A stretch of DNA of 48,833 nt, from NCBI GenBank assembly GCA_015068425.1, contig SVKK01000014.1:1-48833 (forward strand), written 5' to 3'. Numbering within the stretch: the stretch's first letter is position 1; the number at the start of each line of letters is the position of its first letter. This document shows, piece by piece, positions 7,069 to 14,963 of this stretch. The notes under the pieces are model-generated. The model ran no database searches, was not told the DNA's origin, and saw nothing but the letters and a program-made list of their open reading frames with translations. The position numbers were made by a program, and so were the translations under genes. This DNA is from Oscillospiraceae bacterium. GTDB lineage: Bacteria; Bacillota; Clostridia; Oscillospirales; Oscillospiraceae.

Positions 7069-8573
7069 CAGATCATCACCCCTATTACAGACTGCTCAGT
7101 AAAGTCCTCATCTCTGCGGATTTCCTTGGTGATGCAACCGTCCTTCATAACAAGGAGGCGGTCAGCCATACCGAGGACCTCGGTAAGCTCGTCGGAAATG
7201 AGGATAATAGCGATGTTGTTTTCCTTAGCTTCTTTCATCAGCTGGTAAATATAAGCCTTGACACCAACGTCAACACCTCTGGTGGGACAGTCGAGAATCA
7301 GGAGCTTGAGATCCTTTGCCAGCCAGCGGCCGAAGTTGACCTTCTGCTTATTGCCGCCGGAAAGAGCGTTCATTCTCTGGTCAATGCCGGTGCACTTGAC
7401 GGAGAGGCTTTCAACCATTTCGGAGGAAAGCTTTGCAAGCTTTCCGGGGTTAAGGAACCAAACCTTGCCTTCCAGCTCGGTGAGAGAGGGGAGGCAGAAG
7501 TTATCTCTTATGGATGCGTTTATCATAAGAGCTTCATTGTCGCGGTCCTTGGGAACATAGCCCACATTGTTGCTGAGGGCAGTCATAGGCTTGGTGATGT
7601 TGATATCCTTTGCCTTAAGGTGGACATTGCCAGCGCTGGGCTTGGAAAGACCGTAAACAGCCTTGCCAACTGAGTGGATGCCGGAGTCACTAAGACCGCA
7701 GAAACCGAGAATTTCACCCGCATGAACCTTGAAGGATACATCGGTGATCTCGTGGGGAACAGTGAGGTTATTGACTTCAAGGACTACCTCGTCGGAGCTG
7801 GTGGGAGTCATATCAGCGCGGTAATAATCGCCGTTTATCTCACGGCCGACCATCATCAGTCGAATCTCATCGGGAGTGGTCTCGCGGGAGTTGACATTGC
7901 CGACAACCTCGCCGTCACGCAGAACGGTGATGGTATCGGTGATTTCAACCATCTCCTCGATGTCATGGGTGATGACAATGATGCTGCGTCCCATATCGCG
8001 GAACTTCTTGATGAGGTCATAGAGCTTGCTGCGGTTATTGAGGGAGAGGGACTGGGTCACCTCGTCCAGAAGAAGAATGTCGGGGTCAACGCTGAGAGCA
8101 CGGGCAAGCTCGATCATCTTGCGGGACTCTATCATCATATCGCCGGTCATCTCGTTGAGATGGGGCATGGTGAGGTTCCACTTTTCGAACTCAGCCTGAG
8201 CAGCCTTATTCATCTTCTTCATATTGACAATTCCGAAGCGGGAGAACTGCTTGGTTCTGCCAAGGAATACGTTTACGCCGGCAGAAAGATTGCCGACAAC
8301 ACCCAGTTCCTGCATAACCATGGATATCTTTGCCTTGTTGGCATCCAGGGGGTTATGGGGATCATAGGGCTCACCGTTTACGAACATCTCACCGCTGTCG
8401 CGCATGTGAATGCCGGCAATCTGGGAGATGAGAGTGGACTTACCGGATCCGTTTTCACCGATGAGACCGCGAATCTCGCCGCGTTTAAGGGTGAAGTCAA
8501 TATCCTTATTGGCGTGGGTAGGGCCAAAGCGTTTGTTAAGGCCACGAATTTCAAGAACAAACTCGTCTCTCAT
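7068..8573 (-). CDS. ABC transporter ATP-binding protein, RbsA/MglA type (two ATPase domains)
   Basis: 501 residues in two ABC cassettes, as in RbsA, MglA and XylG. The first has a Walker A GENGSGKSTL near residue 38, an ALSVDPDILLLDEVTQSLS Walker B and an H-loop ITHD. The second has a degenerate Walker A (GLSDSGIHSVGKAVYG), a good signature LSGGNKQKVNFGRWLA and Walker B LLILDCPTRGVDVG, the standard asymmetry of this family. In the first domain the signature region is weak (MMIESRKMIELARAL, with no LSGGQ), so the competent site is likely formed by Walker A of domain 1 and the signature of domain 2. It overlaps the upstream permease by 4 bases (ATGA) and the downstream permease by 1, indicating tight coupling. 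It energises import of the solute bound by the lipoprotein at 9675-10787. Confidence 0.92.
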   Translation of the reverse strand: MRDEFVLEIRGLNKRFGPTHANKDIDFTLKRGEIRGLIGENGSGKSTLISQIAGIHMRDSGEMFVNGEPYDPHNPLDANKAKISMVMQELGVVGNLSAGVNVFLGRTKQFSRFGIVNMKKMNKAAQAEFEKWNLTMPHLNEMTGDMMIESRKMIELARALSVDPDILLLDEVTQSLSLNNRSKLYDLIKKFRDMGRSIIVITHDIEEMVEITDTITVLRDGEVVGNVNSRETTPDEIRLMMVGREINGDYYRADMTPTSSDEVVLEVNNLTVPHEITDVSFKVHAGEILGFCGLSDSGIHSVGKAVYGLSKPSAGNVHLKAKDINITKPMTALSNNVGYVPKDRDNEALMINASIRDNFCLPSLTELEGKVWFLNPGKLAKLSSEMVESLSVKCTGIDQRMNALSGGNKQKVNFGRWLAKDLKLLILDCPTRGVDVGVKAYIYQLMKEAKENNIAIILISDELTEVLGMADRLLVMKDGCITKEIRRDEDFTEQSVIGVMI

Positions 8574-9535
8574 TTTATGACCCCCTTCACATTTCTCTGT
8601 CCAATGATGGCGAAGATTATAATAAATGCGCCAAGGCAGGCCTCCTGCAGAGTGCCGGAGGGAACGCCCATTATGGTCAGGATGTTAAACACAGCGTAGA
8701 GAACAAAGGCGCAGATGGGAACGCCGATGATGATGTTGATTTTCTTCTGAATGATCTGAGCAAGCAGATAGATAGCCAGGGGCTGGAATATAAGGTTGAT
8801 ACTGGTAAGACCGGTTTTAACAGTTGTCTGACCGGCGTAGCTCTGCTGCATAAAGCAGGCGATGCCGATGAGAAGGCCGCTGATGAGACCGACAGCCAGC
8901 AGAGTTTTGTTCACATTAATACCGAGAGCCTTGCTGACTTCCTTGTTGCCGCCCAGAGAACGGATGTTCAGACCGATAGTGGTGCGGTTATAGAGGAAGT
9001 AAATCACCAGAAGGCCAATAGCAAGGATAACCACGCACCAGGGCAGCTGACCCAGGATGCGGTATTCTCTGTTGAGGGCGTTGGTGAAAAGGGCGCCGTT
9101 ATCGCTGAACTTGATAGCAAGTGCGATTGCCTCATAAATGAGGGCAAGGCTGATACCGGCTATCCAAGAGGGAATGCCGGTGTAGGTGAATATAAGGAAG
9201 TTTACCATGATAAGGACGAGACCGGTTACAAGTCCGCCTATAATGACGCCGGGCACACCCATGGCGTTGCCAAGGAAGTTTGCGGCAAAGGAGCCCAGCA
9301 CTATAACACCGCCTATAGACATATCGGTGTAGCCGCAGGCAAAAAGGAAGCAGAAGCCCCATGCGATGAAGGAAGGATACGCAATGTGGGCAATTATACC
9401 CTTGAGGTTGGACCACTCAAGGAAAATGCCGCCGGAAATAAGATGGAAAACACCCAAAACGGCAGCGATCACGACAACAAAAACAAGGGCGAAGAGCCAT
9501 TTGTTTGTTTTCTTGTCCGCGGAAATCGTCGGCAT
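8570..9535 (-). CDS. ABC transporter permease, RbsC/BPD_transp_2 family (first permease)
   Basis: 321 residues and highly hydrophobic. The family loop is seen as RSLGGNKEVSKALGINVNKTLLAVGLISG, and an FACGYTDMSIGGVIVLGSFAAN segment corresponds to the first conserved helix pair. It pairs with the second permease to form the channel. The start at 9535 is chosen because GAGGT sits 8 bases upstream; an ATG five codons earlier has no ribosome site. It is the first gene after the inter-cistronic hairpin that separates it from the binding protein, so the binding protein is probably made in excess over the membrane parts, as is usual for such importers. Confidence 0.87.
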   Translation of the reverse strand: MPTISADKKTNKWLFALVFVVVIAAVLGVFHLISGGIFLEWSNLKGIIAHIAYPSFIAWGFCFLFACGYTDMSIGGVIVLGSFAANFLGNAMGVPGVIIGGLVTGLVLIMVNFLIFTYTGIPSWIAGISLALIYEAIALAIKFSDNGALFTNALNREYRILGQLPWCVVILAIGLLVIYFLYNRTTIGLNIRSLGGNKEVSKALGINVNKTLLAVGLISGLLIGIACFMQQSYAGQTTVKTGLTSINLIFQPLAIYLLAQIIQKKINIIIGVPICAFVLYAVFNILTIMGVPSGTLQEACLGAFIIIFAIIGQRNVKGVIK

Positions 9536-9599
9536 AGGTTTATACCTCATTTCTATGTGTCAGGGATTCGGAAATACAGGTGCTATGAAAAACGCCACG

Positions 9600-9631
9600 A
9601 AAAGGGTCTGTCGTTTCCGGCAGACCCTTTT
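9600..9631 (-). terminator. inter-cistronic hairpin between binding protein and permease
   Basis: AAAAGGGTCTG paired with CAGACCCTTTT, ten-base loop, in the 139-bp gap after the solute-binding gene. On the transcribed strand only four Ts follow, so it should terminate partly or protect the upstream mRNA, giving more binding protein than permease. Confidence 0.7.
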
Positions 9632-9674
9632 CTGCTAATGCTTTAAGGTTTCTGACTATATGTACTTATATAGC

Positions 9675-10787
9675 TTACTTGAGGCCGTTGGACTCGAGCA
9701 TGTAGTCCAGGTTGATGTTGTTGACCAGGTCAACATAGTACTGATAGGTGACACCGGGAGCAGTCATCTCATCGAGCATAGCCTTGGTGAAGGGAGCATA
9801 CTCCTCAGAGAAGAAGACCTTTACGTAGTTCTCAACGTTATTCTGGTCAACTCTGAAGGGAGAGGTGCTGAGGCGGGGAGCCTTGCCGTTCTCGTCAACG
9901 ATCTTGTTGCCGTTGAGGTAGTTGATAACGAGAGTGGAGGAGATGTAGCTTGCCAGGGAGATACCGTCGTTGCCGCCAACAACCTTGCCGTCCATGATGT
10001 ACTGAGCGGTACCGGCGTCAACGCAGGAAACGTAAACCTGAACATCGAGACCGAGGTTCTCAATAGCGGTCAGGGAGCCTTCGATATAGTCGCCAACGAA
10101 AGCGTAGAGAGCGTCAACTTCCTTGTTTGCGGAGAGAAGGTCGGTAGCCTTTGCAAGGCACTCGGAGTTATCGGTGCAGCGAGCTTCGCCGAGAACAGTG
10201 CCGCCCAGCTCAGTGAACTTCTTGGTGAAGCCTTCAGAACGCTGGTCCATGTTGTTGTCGCCGATGTTGCCGCCGATCATAACAGCGGTACGAGCGCCGT
10301 TGGCGTATGCCATCTCAGCGATAGCAGCGCCGTCAGCTACCATGTCGAGGTCGATAGCGCCGCAGTAGTACTCATTGGACTCTGCCAGCTTCTCGAGGTC
10401 AGGATTTTCGCCAACGAAAACGTCGAAAGCGAAGGGGATCTTTGCATTTGCGCACTCAACACCGATCTGGGGAACGGTGGAAACGGCTGCGGCCTGGAAT
10501 ACAACGCCGTCAACGCCTGCTGCGCACATGTTCTGGATGTTCTGGAGTTCCTTGTCGGCAGTGAAGTCGTCGCTCATGCGATTGACCTTGTGGCCGAGAG
10601 TGGTGAGGGTGTACTCCTTAGCGTCGCCGAACATATCGAGAACGGGAACGCCGGAGCCCCAGGTGTTGATACCGATGGTGTAAGTCTTAGCACCGTCGGC
10701 TGCGGGGGTTTCGGGAGCCTTGTCGCCGCATGCTGCAAGAGCAAGAACCATGACGAGAACAAGAGCGAGAGCAATGATTTTCTTCAT
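9675..10787 (-). CDS. substrate-binding lipoprotein of a sugar-type ABC importer (periplasmic-binding-protein 4 family)
   Basis: 370 residues. The start MKKIIALALVLVMVLALAACG is a lipoprotein signal with lipobox LAAC; the mature protein would be anchored outside the membrane by its cysteine. The body has the RbsB-like two-lobe pattern: YTIGINTWGSGVPVLDMF, NMCAAGVDGVVFQAAAVSTVPQ, AMIGGNIGDNNMDQRSEGF, ADLLSANKEVDALYAFVGD and VYVSCVDAGTAQYIMDGKVVGGN. The start is fixed by AGGAGG about 10 bases upstream and by the signal sequence; an in-frame ATG further upstream would place a charged leader before the signal. It is first in the importer operon, under a strong promoter at 10893-10921. The lobe residues that would reveal the sugar or other solute are not diagnostic. 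Confidence 0.92.
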   Translation of the reverse strand: MKKIIALALVLVMVLALAACGDKAPETPAADGAKTYTIGINTWGSGVPVLDMFGDAKEYTLTTLGHKVNRMSDDFTADKELQNIQNMCAAGVDGVVFQAAAVSTVPQIGVECANAKIPFAFDVFVGENPDLEKLAESNEYYCGAIDLDMVADGAAIAEMAYANGARTAVMIGGNIGDNNMDQRSEGFTKKFTELGGTVLGEARCTDNSECLAKATDLLSANKEVDALYAFVGDYIEGSLTAIENLGLDVQVYVSCVDAGTAQYIMDGKVVGGNDGISLASYISSTLVINYLNGNKIVDENGKAPRLSTSPFRVDQNNVENYVKVFFSEEYAPFTKAMLDEMTAPGVTYQYYVDLVNNINLDYMLESNGLK

Positions 10788-10892
10788 TTTGGATTGTCCT
10801 CCTTTTATTGATAATGGGTAACCCAGTTTCCCCATAATTGCGGGCATATGGGCTTGATGAACATACACTCACCCATTTAACCCTATGGACGG

Positions 10893-10921
10893 ATTATATC
10901 ATTTTGTTAAATGATAGTCAA
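10893..10921 (-). promoter_or_regulatory. strong sigma-A promoter of the ABC importer operon
   Basis: Reading the minus strand: TTGACT (10921-10916), 17-bp spacer, TATAAT (10898-10893). The start codon is 106 bases downstream, leaving a leader of about 100 nt that could hold post-transcriptional control. Confidence 0.85.
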
Positions 10922-10944
10922 CGTAAAATCTGCTCAAAACGCCA

Positions 10945-10961
10945 AAAATCTGAACAATTTT
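10945..10961. promoter_or_regulatory. 17-bp motif shared with the 1510-1526 site (candidate operator)
   Basis: AAAATCTGAACAATTTT between the two divergent promoters, 24 bp upstream of the -35 of the importer and 13 bp upstream of the -35 of the hydrolase gene. It is one base different from the 1510-1526 copy. A shorter related AAAATCTG lies nearby at 10925-10932. The position suits a regulator acting on both directions. Confidence 0.4.
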
Positions 10962-10973
10962 GACGGATATTAC

Positions 10974-11003
10974 TTTACATTTTGCACATAAATGCTTTAT
11001 AAT
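10974..11003 (+). promoter_or_regulatory. sigma-A promoter of the MBL-fold hydrolase gene
   Basis: TTTACA (10974-10979), 18-bp spacer, TATAAT (10998-11003), 55 bases before the chosen ATG. Confidence 0.7.
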
Positions 11004-11057
11004 ACAAAAAGATTTAATCAAACAGATATATTGTTTGCCGAAAGGAGCAATTTCATT

Positions 11058-11921
11058 ATGATGGAAGTCAGAACTCACACTCATGGTCCCGGAAAACTCA
11101 GCACCAGAACCATGGTCGCCGATGAAGGCGGCTTCTGCGTCACCAGCGTTCTCATTATGGGCGAGAAGGACTGCGTCCTTGTGGACTGCCAGTGGACCCG
11201 TTCCAATGCTTACCGCGTTATCGCCGAGATAGCCGAGACCAACCTGAACCTCACCGCCGTATATGCAACCCACGCTCATCCCGACCATTACTGGGGCATC
11301 GGATACATAGCGCAGGCCTTCCCTCAGGCAAAGCTCTACGCCCGTCCCGAGGATATTCCTGTAATCAACGCTCAGTTCCACGACAAGACCGAGCATTGGG
11401 AAGAGGTTATCGGCAAGGTCAACCTCTGCCGCGAGTTGCCTGTTATAGAGCCACTGCCCGAGAACAACATCATCGAGCTTGAAGGCGAAGAAATTCAGAT
11501 TCTCCCCAAGCTCTGGGGCGACCTGAAGTACAACACCGCCGTTTGGGTTCCCTCCATCAAGACCCTTATCGGCAGCGATATTCTCTTCAGCGATGCTCAT
11601 CCTTTCACCTGCGAAGTCAGCGCAAAGGGCCGCGCAAAGTGGTATGCCGAAATCGAGGAGCTTGAAAAGCTGGGAGCCGAGGTTGTCATCCCCGGTCACG
11701 TAAAGCCCGGCACCCCTTTTGACGAGCGCACCTTCACCTATACCAAGGAGTATCTTCGCGCCACCGAAGAAGAGCTGGCCAAGACCAGCGATATGAAGGA
11801 ATTTTTCTATAATATGTGCATGCGCTTCCCCACCTCTGTTCTCATCTTCCTCAGCAACGATATGAACTCCAGCGTTTTCCTGGGCGGAAGAGAGTGGAAC
11901 TGGAGCGATATGGACGACTGA
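11058..11921 (+). CDS. MBL-fold metallo-hydrolase
   Basis: 287 residues. The metallo-beta-lactamase signature HxHxDH is at residues 72-77 (THAHPDH); later metal ligands are probably Asp in GSDILFSDAHP and His in VIPGHVKPG. This fold hydrolyses many ester, thioester, lactone and amide substrates with one or two zinc or iron ions; the subfamily does not tell the substrate. It is cytosolic, with no signal peptide. ATG 11058 has AAAGGAG 10 bases upstream; an ATG at 11061 is also possible. It is transcribed away from a sugar-type importer through a shared 270-bp control region and faces an alcohol dehydrogenase across a bidirectional terminator. This suggests, without proving, a shared pathway in which a ring or ester is opened and the product oxidised or reduced. 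Confidence 0.8.
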   Translation: MMEVRTHTHGPGKLSTRTMVADEGGFCVTSVLIMGEKDCVLVDCQWTRSNAYRVIAEIAETNLNLTAVYATHAHPDHYWGIGYIAQAFPQAKLYARPEDIPVINAQFHDKTEHWEEVIGKVNLCRELPVIEPLPENNIIELEGEEIQILPKLWGDLKYNTAVWVPSIKTLIGSDILFSDAHPFTCEVSAKGRAKWYAEIEELEKLGAEVVIPGHVKPGTPFDERTFTYTKEYLRATEEELAKTSDMKEFFYNMCMRFPTSVLIFLSNDMNSSVFLGGREWNWSDMDD

Positions 11922-11936
11922 TTTTCGCTCAACATA

Positions 11937-11969
11937 AAAAAAGAACCCGACAAAAGTCGGGTTCTTTTT
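11937..11969. terminator. bidirectional terminator
   Basis: AAAAAGAACCCGAC, AAAA loop, GTCGGGTTCTTTTT between the convergent hydrolase and alcohol dehydrogenase genes. Confidence 0.92.
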
Positions 11970-11981
11970 CATTTTACAGTC

Positions 11982-13139
11982 TTACTGATAGTTATCCCAG
12001 ATTTTGCCATAGAGTTCTCTGGTGTTTTCCTCAGTTACGGGGGTGGGGCAGTTGAAACGCAGACCGGAGGCAAAGCCGACCTCGGTGCACTCCAGCATTT
12101 CCTCGCGGGTAAAGCCGCGCTCTGCGGGGCTTTCGATACCGATGCTGCGCATCAGGTTTCTGATAGCCTCAGCAGTCTTCTCGCCGATTTCCTCTGCGCT
12201 TTCGCAGCCGCAGAAGCTGAGACCCATTGCTTCGCCAACCATCTTGACCTGATCAGCGGCATTGGGGGCGATGAACTTCATGAGCTCGGGGCAAGCCCAG
12301 CCGCAGTTGGTGCCGTGGGGAGTATGGAAGCGGCAGGAGATGCCGTCTGCAAGGCCGTGGCCAAAGTGAACGTCAGTCTGGGTGAAGGCGATGCCTGCCC
12401 AGTTGGAGGCCAGAGAGAGTTCATAGCGGGCTTCCAGATTGCTGCCGTCTTTAACAGCGACGGGGAGATACTTGCAGATTTTGGAGATTGCAGCGCTTGC
12501 AAGAAGCTGAGCCTGAGGATTCCACTTGAGAGCGGTGATGGACTCAACAGCATGAGTGAAGGCATCGATGCCGGTATAAGCGGTTACATAGGGGGGCACG
12601 GTGAGGGTCAGCTCGGGGTCAACAATGGCCATATGGCCGTGAACGAAGATGGAGAGCTTCAGGTTGCGGACAGTGTCGGAATAAACGCCGCAATGGGTAA
12701 CCTCGGAGCCGGTGCCGGAGGTGGTGGGGATGAGAACGATGGGGACGCGGGACTTCATCTCGGTGGGAGGAAGGGTCAGGTACTGAGCGATGGGTGCGGG
12801 ATTATCCAGCAGGAGGGCAACAGCCTTTGCGGCGTCCATGGAGGAGCCGCCGCCGATGCCGATAACTCCGTCTACCTTTTCTGCGCAGGCGAGAGCGCCG
12901 GCTGCGTCAACGATTTCGCAAGCGGGGTCGGACTGAATGTCACCAAAAAGGACATATTCAATTCCTGCAGCCTCGAGGCTGGGGATAACCTTGTCCATAA
13001 CGCCGGCGGCCTTTACGCCTGCGTCATAAACGCAGATGACCTTTTTGCAGCCAAGTTCCTTGGTCTTTTCGCCAACTACGCTGACTGCTCCGTTGCCGAA
13101 AACAACAGGTGCCAACTGATTGTAAGTAAACATTTCCAT
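11982..13139 (-). CDS. iron-containing (type III) alcohol dehydrogenase
   Basis: 385 residues. The NAD(P) site GIGGGSSMDAAKAVA lies near residue 93, followed by IPTTSGTGSEVT. The metal site typical of the Fe-ADH family is visible as Asp and His in GIDAFTHAVES and two further His in HFGHGLADGISCRFHTPHG. It would interconvert an alcohol with an aldehyde or ketone using NAD(P)H in the cytoplasm. It starts MEMFTYNQLAPVVFGNGAV at an ATG preceded by AAAGGAG. It lies 24 bp downstream of the DUF169 gene on the same strand, so the two are co-transcribed. Members include butanol, 1,3-propanediol, lactaldehyde and 4-hydroxybutyrate dehydrogenases; the sequence does not separate these by eye. Confidence 0.92.
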   Translation of the reverse strand: MEMFTYNQLAPVVFGNGAVSVVGEKTKELGCKKVICVYDAGVKAAGVMDKVIPSLEAAGIEYVLFGDIQSDPACEIVDAAGALACAEKVDGVIGIGGGSSMDAAKAVALLLDNPAPIAQYLTLPPTEMKSRVPIVLIPTTSGTGSEVTHCGVYSDTVRNLKLSIFVHGHMAIVDPELTLTVPPYVTAYTGIDAFTHAVESITALKWNPQAQLLASAAISKICKYLPVAVKDGSNLEARYELSLASNWAGIAFTQTDVHFGHGLADGISCRFHTPHGTNCGWACPELMKFIAPNAADQVKMVGEAMGLSFCGCESAEEIGEKTAEAIRNLMRSIGIESPAERGFTREEMLECTEVGFASGLRFNCPTPVTEENTRELYGKIWDNYQ

Positions 13140-13163
13140 TTCTCCTTTATGTATTAAATTATT

Positions 13164-13922
13164 TTACATCAATTCTTTTTCCACTCTCTCGCCGAGAGCT
13201 TTGACTATGCCTTCAAACTCCTCATGGTAGGCCTCCAGACCTTCATGACCGTGGAGATGATGCTCCATCTTTGCAAGGTTTGTCAGGACAGTGGGTATCC
13301 ATCTGTAGGGCACAGCAATAAGCATAGTGTTCTCGCCATAAAGCTGTCTGCCGTGGGGGCCGTGGACAAGGGCGGGAAGAATATAGTTTATCTTATCCTC
13401 ATTATAGGGGTAGGCGAATATCCATGAGCAGCCTATAACCGGAGTGCAGACGCTGGTATAAAGCTCTCCGGTGGAGTAGGTTGCGGCGCGCATTATAAGC
13501 TCGCCCTTGGAAGGGGGCGCCGCGATTATAAGCAGGTCGGGATTGAAATTCATCTTGTCGTAGCGGGCGAAGGAAACATAGTTTACGCTGCCCTCCGTCA
13601 GATGCTGAACATATCTATAGAGTCTGCCGTTGCAGCGTGCCTCGTCAAAAACTCCCAGTCCGGGACCTATCTGGCCGCTCTGCTCAAAGCCATCCCAGCT
13701 TTCCATGCCGAGAATTTTTTTGCCTACGCAGGTCTCCGCGTTGGCCTTCGAGAAGCAGAAAGGCTCTTCCCTCCTCTGGCTCTCCCGCAAAAGCTCGCAA
13801 AGGGACATTTTTACATCCTCTTCAAGAAGAGCTATTCCCTCGGGACGGAAAAAGTCATATCGCACGCCTATGGGAGGCAGTTCAAGACCCAATGTTGAAA
13901 GAACAGAATAATCTTCCTTCAT
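13164..13922 (-). CDS. DUF169 family protein
   Basis: 252 residues with the DUF169 pattern as I know it: LPPIGVRYDFFRPEG at the N-terminus, CELLRESQRREEPFCFSKANAETCVGKKILGM with spaced cysteines, GRLYRYVQHLTEGSVNYVSFA, then PDLLIIAAPPSKGELIMRAATYSTGE and GCSWIFAYPY. The conserved cysteines (CELL, FCF, TCVG, GCSW) may bind a metal or Fe-S cluster. The family is common in strict anaerobes and archaea and has no firmly known function. It is the first gene of a two-gene operon with the Fe-alcohol dehydrogenase and is divergent from the short-chain dehydrogenase. AAGGAGG with good spacing supports the ATG at 13922. I assign no reaction; an accessory redox or metal role next to the dehydrogenase is a guess. 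Confidence 0.7.
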   Translation of the reverse strand: MKEDYSVLSTLGLELPPIGVRYDFFRPEGIALLEEDVKMSLCELLRESQRREEPFCFSKANAETCVGKKILGMESWDGFEQSGQIGPGLGVFDEARCNGRLYRYVQHLTEGSVNYVSFARYDKMNFNPDLLIIAAPPSKGELIMRAATYSTGELYTSVCTPVIGCSWIFAYPYNEDKINYILPALVHGPHGRQLYGENTMLIAVPYRWIPTVLTNLAKMEHHLHGHEGLEAYHEEFEGIVKALGERVEKELM

Positions 13923-13999
13923 AAATCCTCCTTATAAAGATATTGAAATATCCCAAGCTCTGTGCTTTAATAATAGTCAAATATGGCAAAAAATCTGTT

Positions 14000-14026
14000 T
14001 TGCAACGCCGCGATTTGTTATATTAT
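14000..14026 (+). promoter_or_regulatory. possible promoter for the short-chain dehydrogenase
   Basis: TTGCAA (14000-14005), a short 15-bp spacer, TATTAT (14021-14026). Downstream in the leader (14056-14090) the octamer CCGATTTA occurs twice around a small GGTTT/AAACC hairpin. The promoter is weak by consensus. Confidence 0.4.
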
Positions 14027-14118
14027 AGACTAACTAAAATCAATATGCAAGCGTCTCCGATTTAATTTGGTTTTTCTAAACCGATTTATGGAGAACAATT
14101 TTGAAGGGAGATAACAAA

Positions 14119-14913
14119 ATGATAAAACCCATCACCAATATGAAAGACGCCTTTTCCCTTAGCGGGATGAACGCTGTTATCACCGGCGGCAACCGCGGTC
14201 TCGGTCTCGGCATCGCCACCGCTATGGCTCAGAGCGGCGCCAACATAGCCATTTTGTGCCGTGACAAGGCAAAGGCCGCCGAGGCAATCGCCGAGCTTCA
14301 GCAGTACGGCGGAAAATATATGAGCTTTGACTGCGACATCACCAATCTTGACAGCGTCCGCGCCGCCGCAAAGCAGGTAAGCGAGCAGTTCGGCGATGTG
14401 GACATCCTCGTCAACAACGCTGGCGTTTCCTGCTTCAACGAGCTCCTCAACATGGATGAGCAGCTCAGCGACTGGTACAATGTCCTCAACACCGACCTTA
14501 ACGGCACCGTACATATGACCTATGTTTTCGGCAAGCTTATGCGTGACTCCGGTAAGGGCGGCAGCATTATCAACATCTCCTCCAACGCCTCCATGATAGT
14601 CAACAAGACTCAGCCTATGAGCCCCTACTCTTCTTCCAAGGCCGCTGTCAACCACTTCACCCACTGCATGGCCTGCGAGCTGGGCAAGTATAACATCCGC
14701 GTGAACGCTATCGCTCCCGGCTTCTTCAACACCGAGCTGAGCAAGTTCATCCCCAAGGATCAGTTTGACTACATCAACAACCAGATGCCCCTCGGCCGTT
14801 TCGGCGAGCCCATCGAGGTTGGCGCACTGGCAGTTTACCTTGCCGCTCCCGCTTCCGCTCAGGTCACCGGCACCGTTCAGGTTATCGACGGCGGCTACAT
14901 CCTCTCCTGCTGA
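14119..14913 (+). CDS. SDR-family NAD(P)-dependent oxidoreductase
   Basis: 264 residues of a classical short-chain dehydrogenase. The cofactor loop is TGGNRGLGLG near residue 22, NNAG follows near 98, the catalytic Ser is in INISSNAS and the Tyr-x3-Lys pair in PYSSSKAAVNHF, and the end VTGTVQVIDGGYILSC is typical. An Arg and Asp pattern after the second strand (CRDKAKA) hints at NADP preference, which is inference. ATG 14119 is preceded by GAAGGGAG; a TTG at 14101 is in frame but lacks a ribosome site. It is a single gene between its own promoter and a bidirectional terminator shared with the DUF364 gene. It reduces or oxidises an alcohol/ketone; gluconate-type dehydrogenases, FabG-like reductases and phenolic ketone reductases all look like this. 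Confidence 0.9.
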   Translation: MIKPITNMKDAFSLSGMNAVITGGNRGLGLGIATAMAQSGANIAILCRDKAKAAEAIAELQQYGGKYMSFDCDITNLDSVRAAAKQVSEQFGDVDILVNNAGVSCFNELLNMDEQLSDWYNVLNTDLNGTVHMTYVFGKLMRDSGKGGSIINISSNASMIVNKTQPMSPYSSSKAAVNHFTHCMACELGKYNIRVNAIAPGFFNTELSKFIPKDQFDYINNQMPLGRFGEPIEVGALAVYLAAPASAQVTGTVQVIDGGYILSC

Positions 14914-14931
14914 AAAATTTCTTCAAACACG

Positions 14932-14963
14932 AAAAAAGAGCATTCCGATGGGATGCTCTTTTT
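14932..14963. terminator. bidirectional terminator, left boundary of the divergent cluster
   Basis: AAAAAAGAGCAT, short loop, ATGCTCTTTTTT between convergent genes. Its right side runs into the stop codon of the DUF364 gene. Confidence 0.9.

Noticed and set aside
9600-9631. Full terminator ending the binding-protein transcript
   Set aside because: Only four Ts follow the stem and the permease genes have no promoter I can see after it, so partial termination or RNA processing is more likely.
10787-10892. Riboswitch in the ~100-nt leader of the ABC importer
   Set aside because: Only a short imperfect pairing (GGGTAACCC) is visible; no known aptamer core could be recognised.
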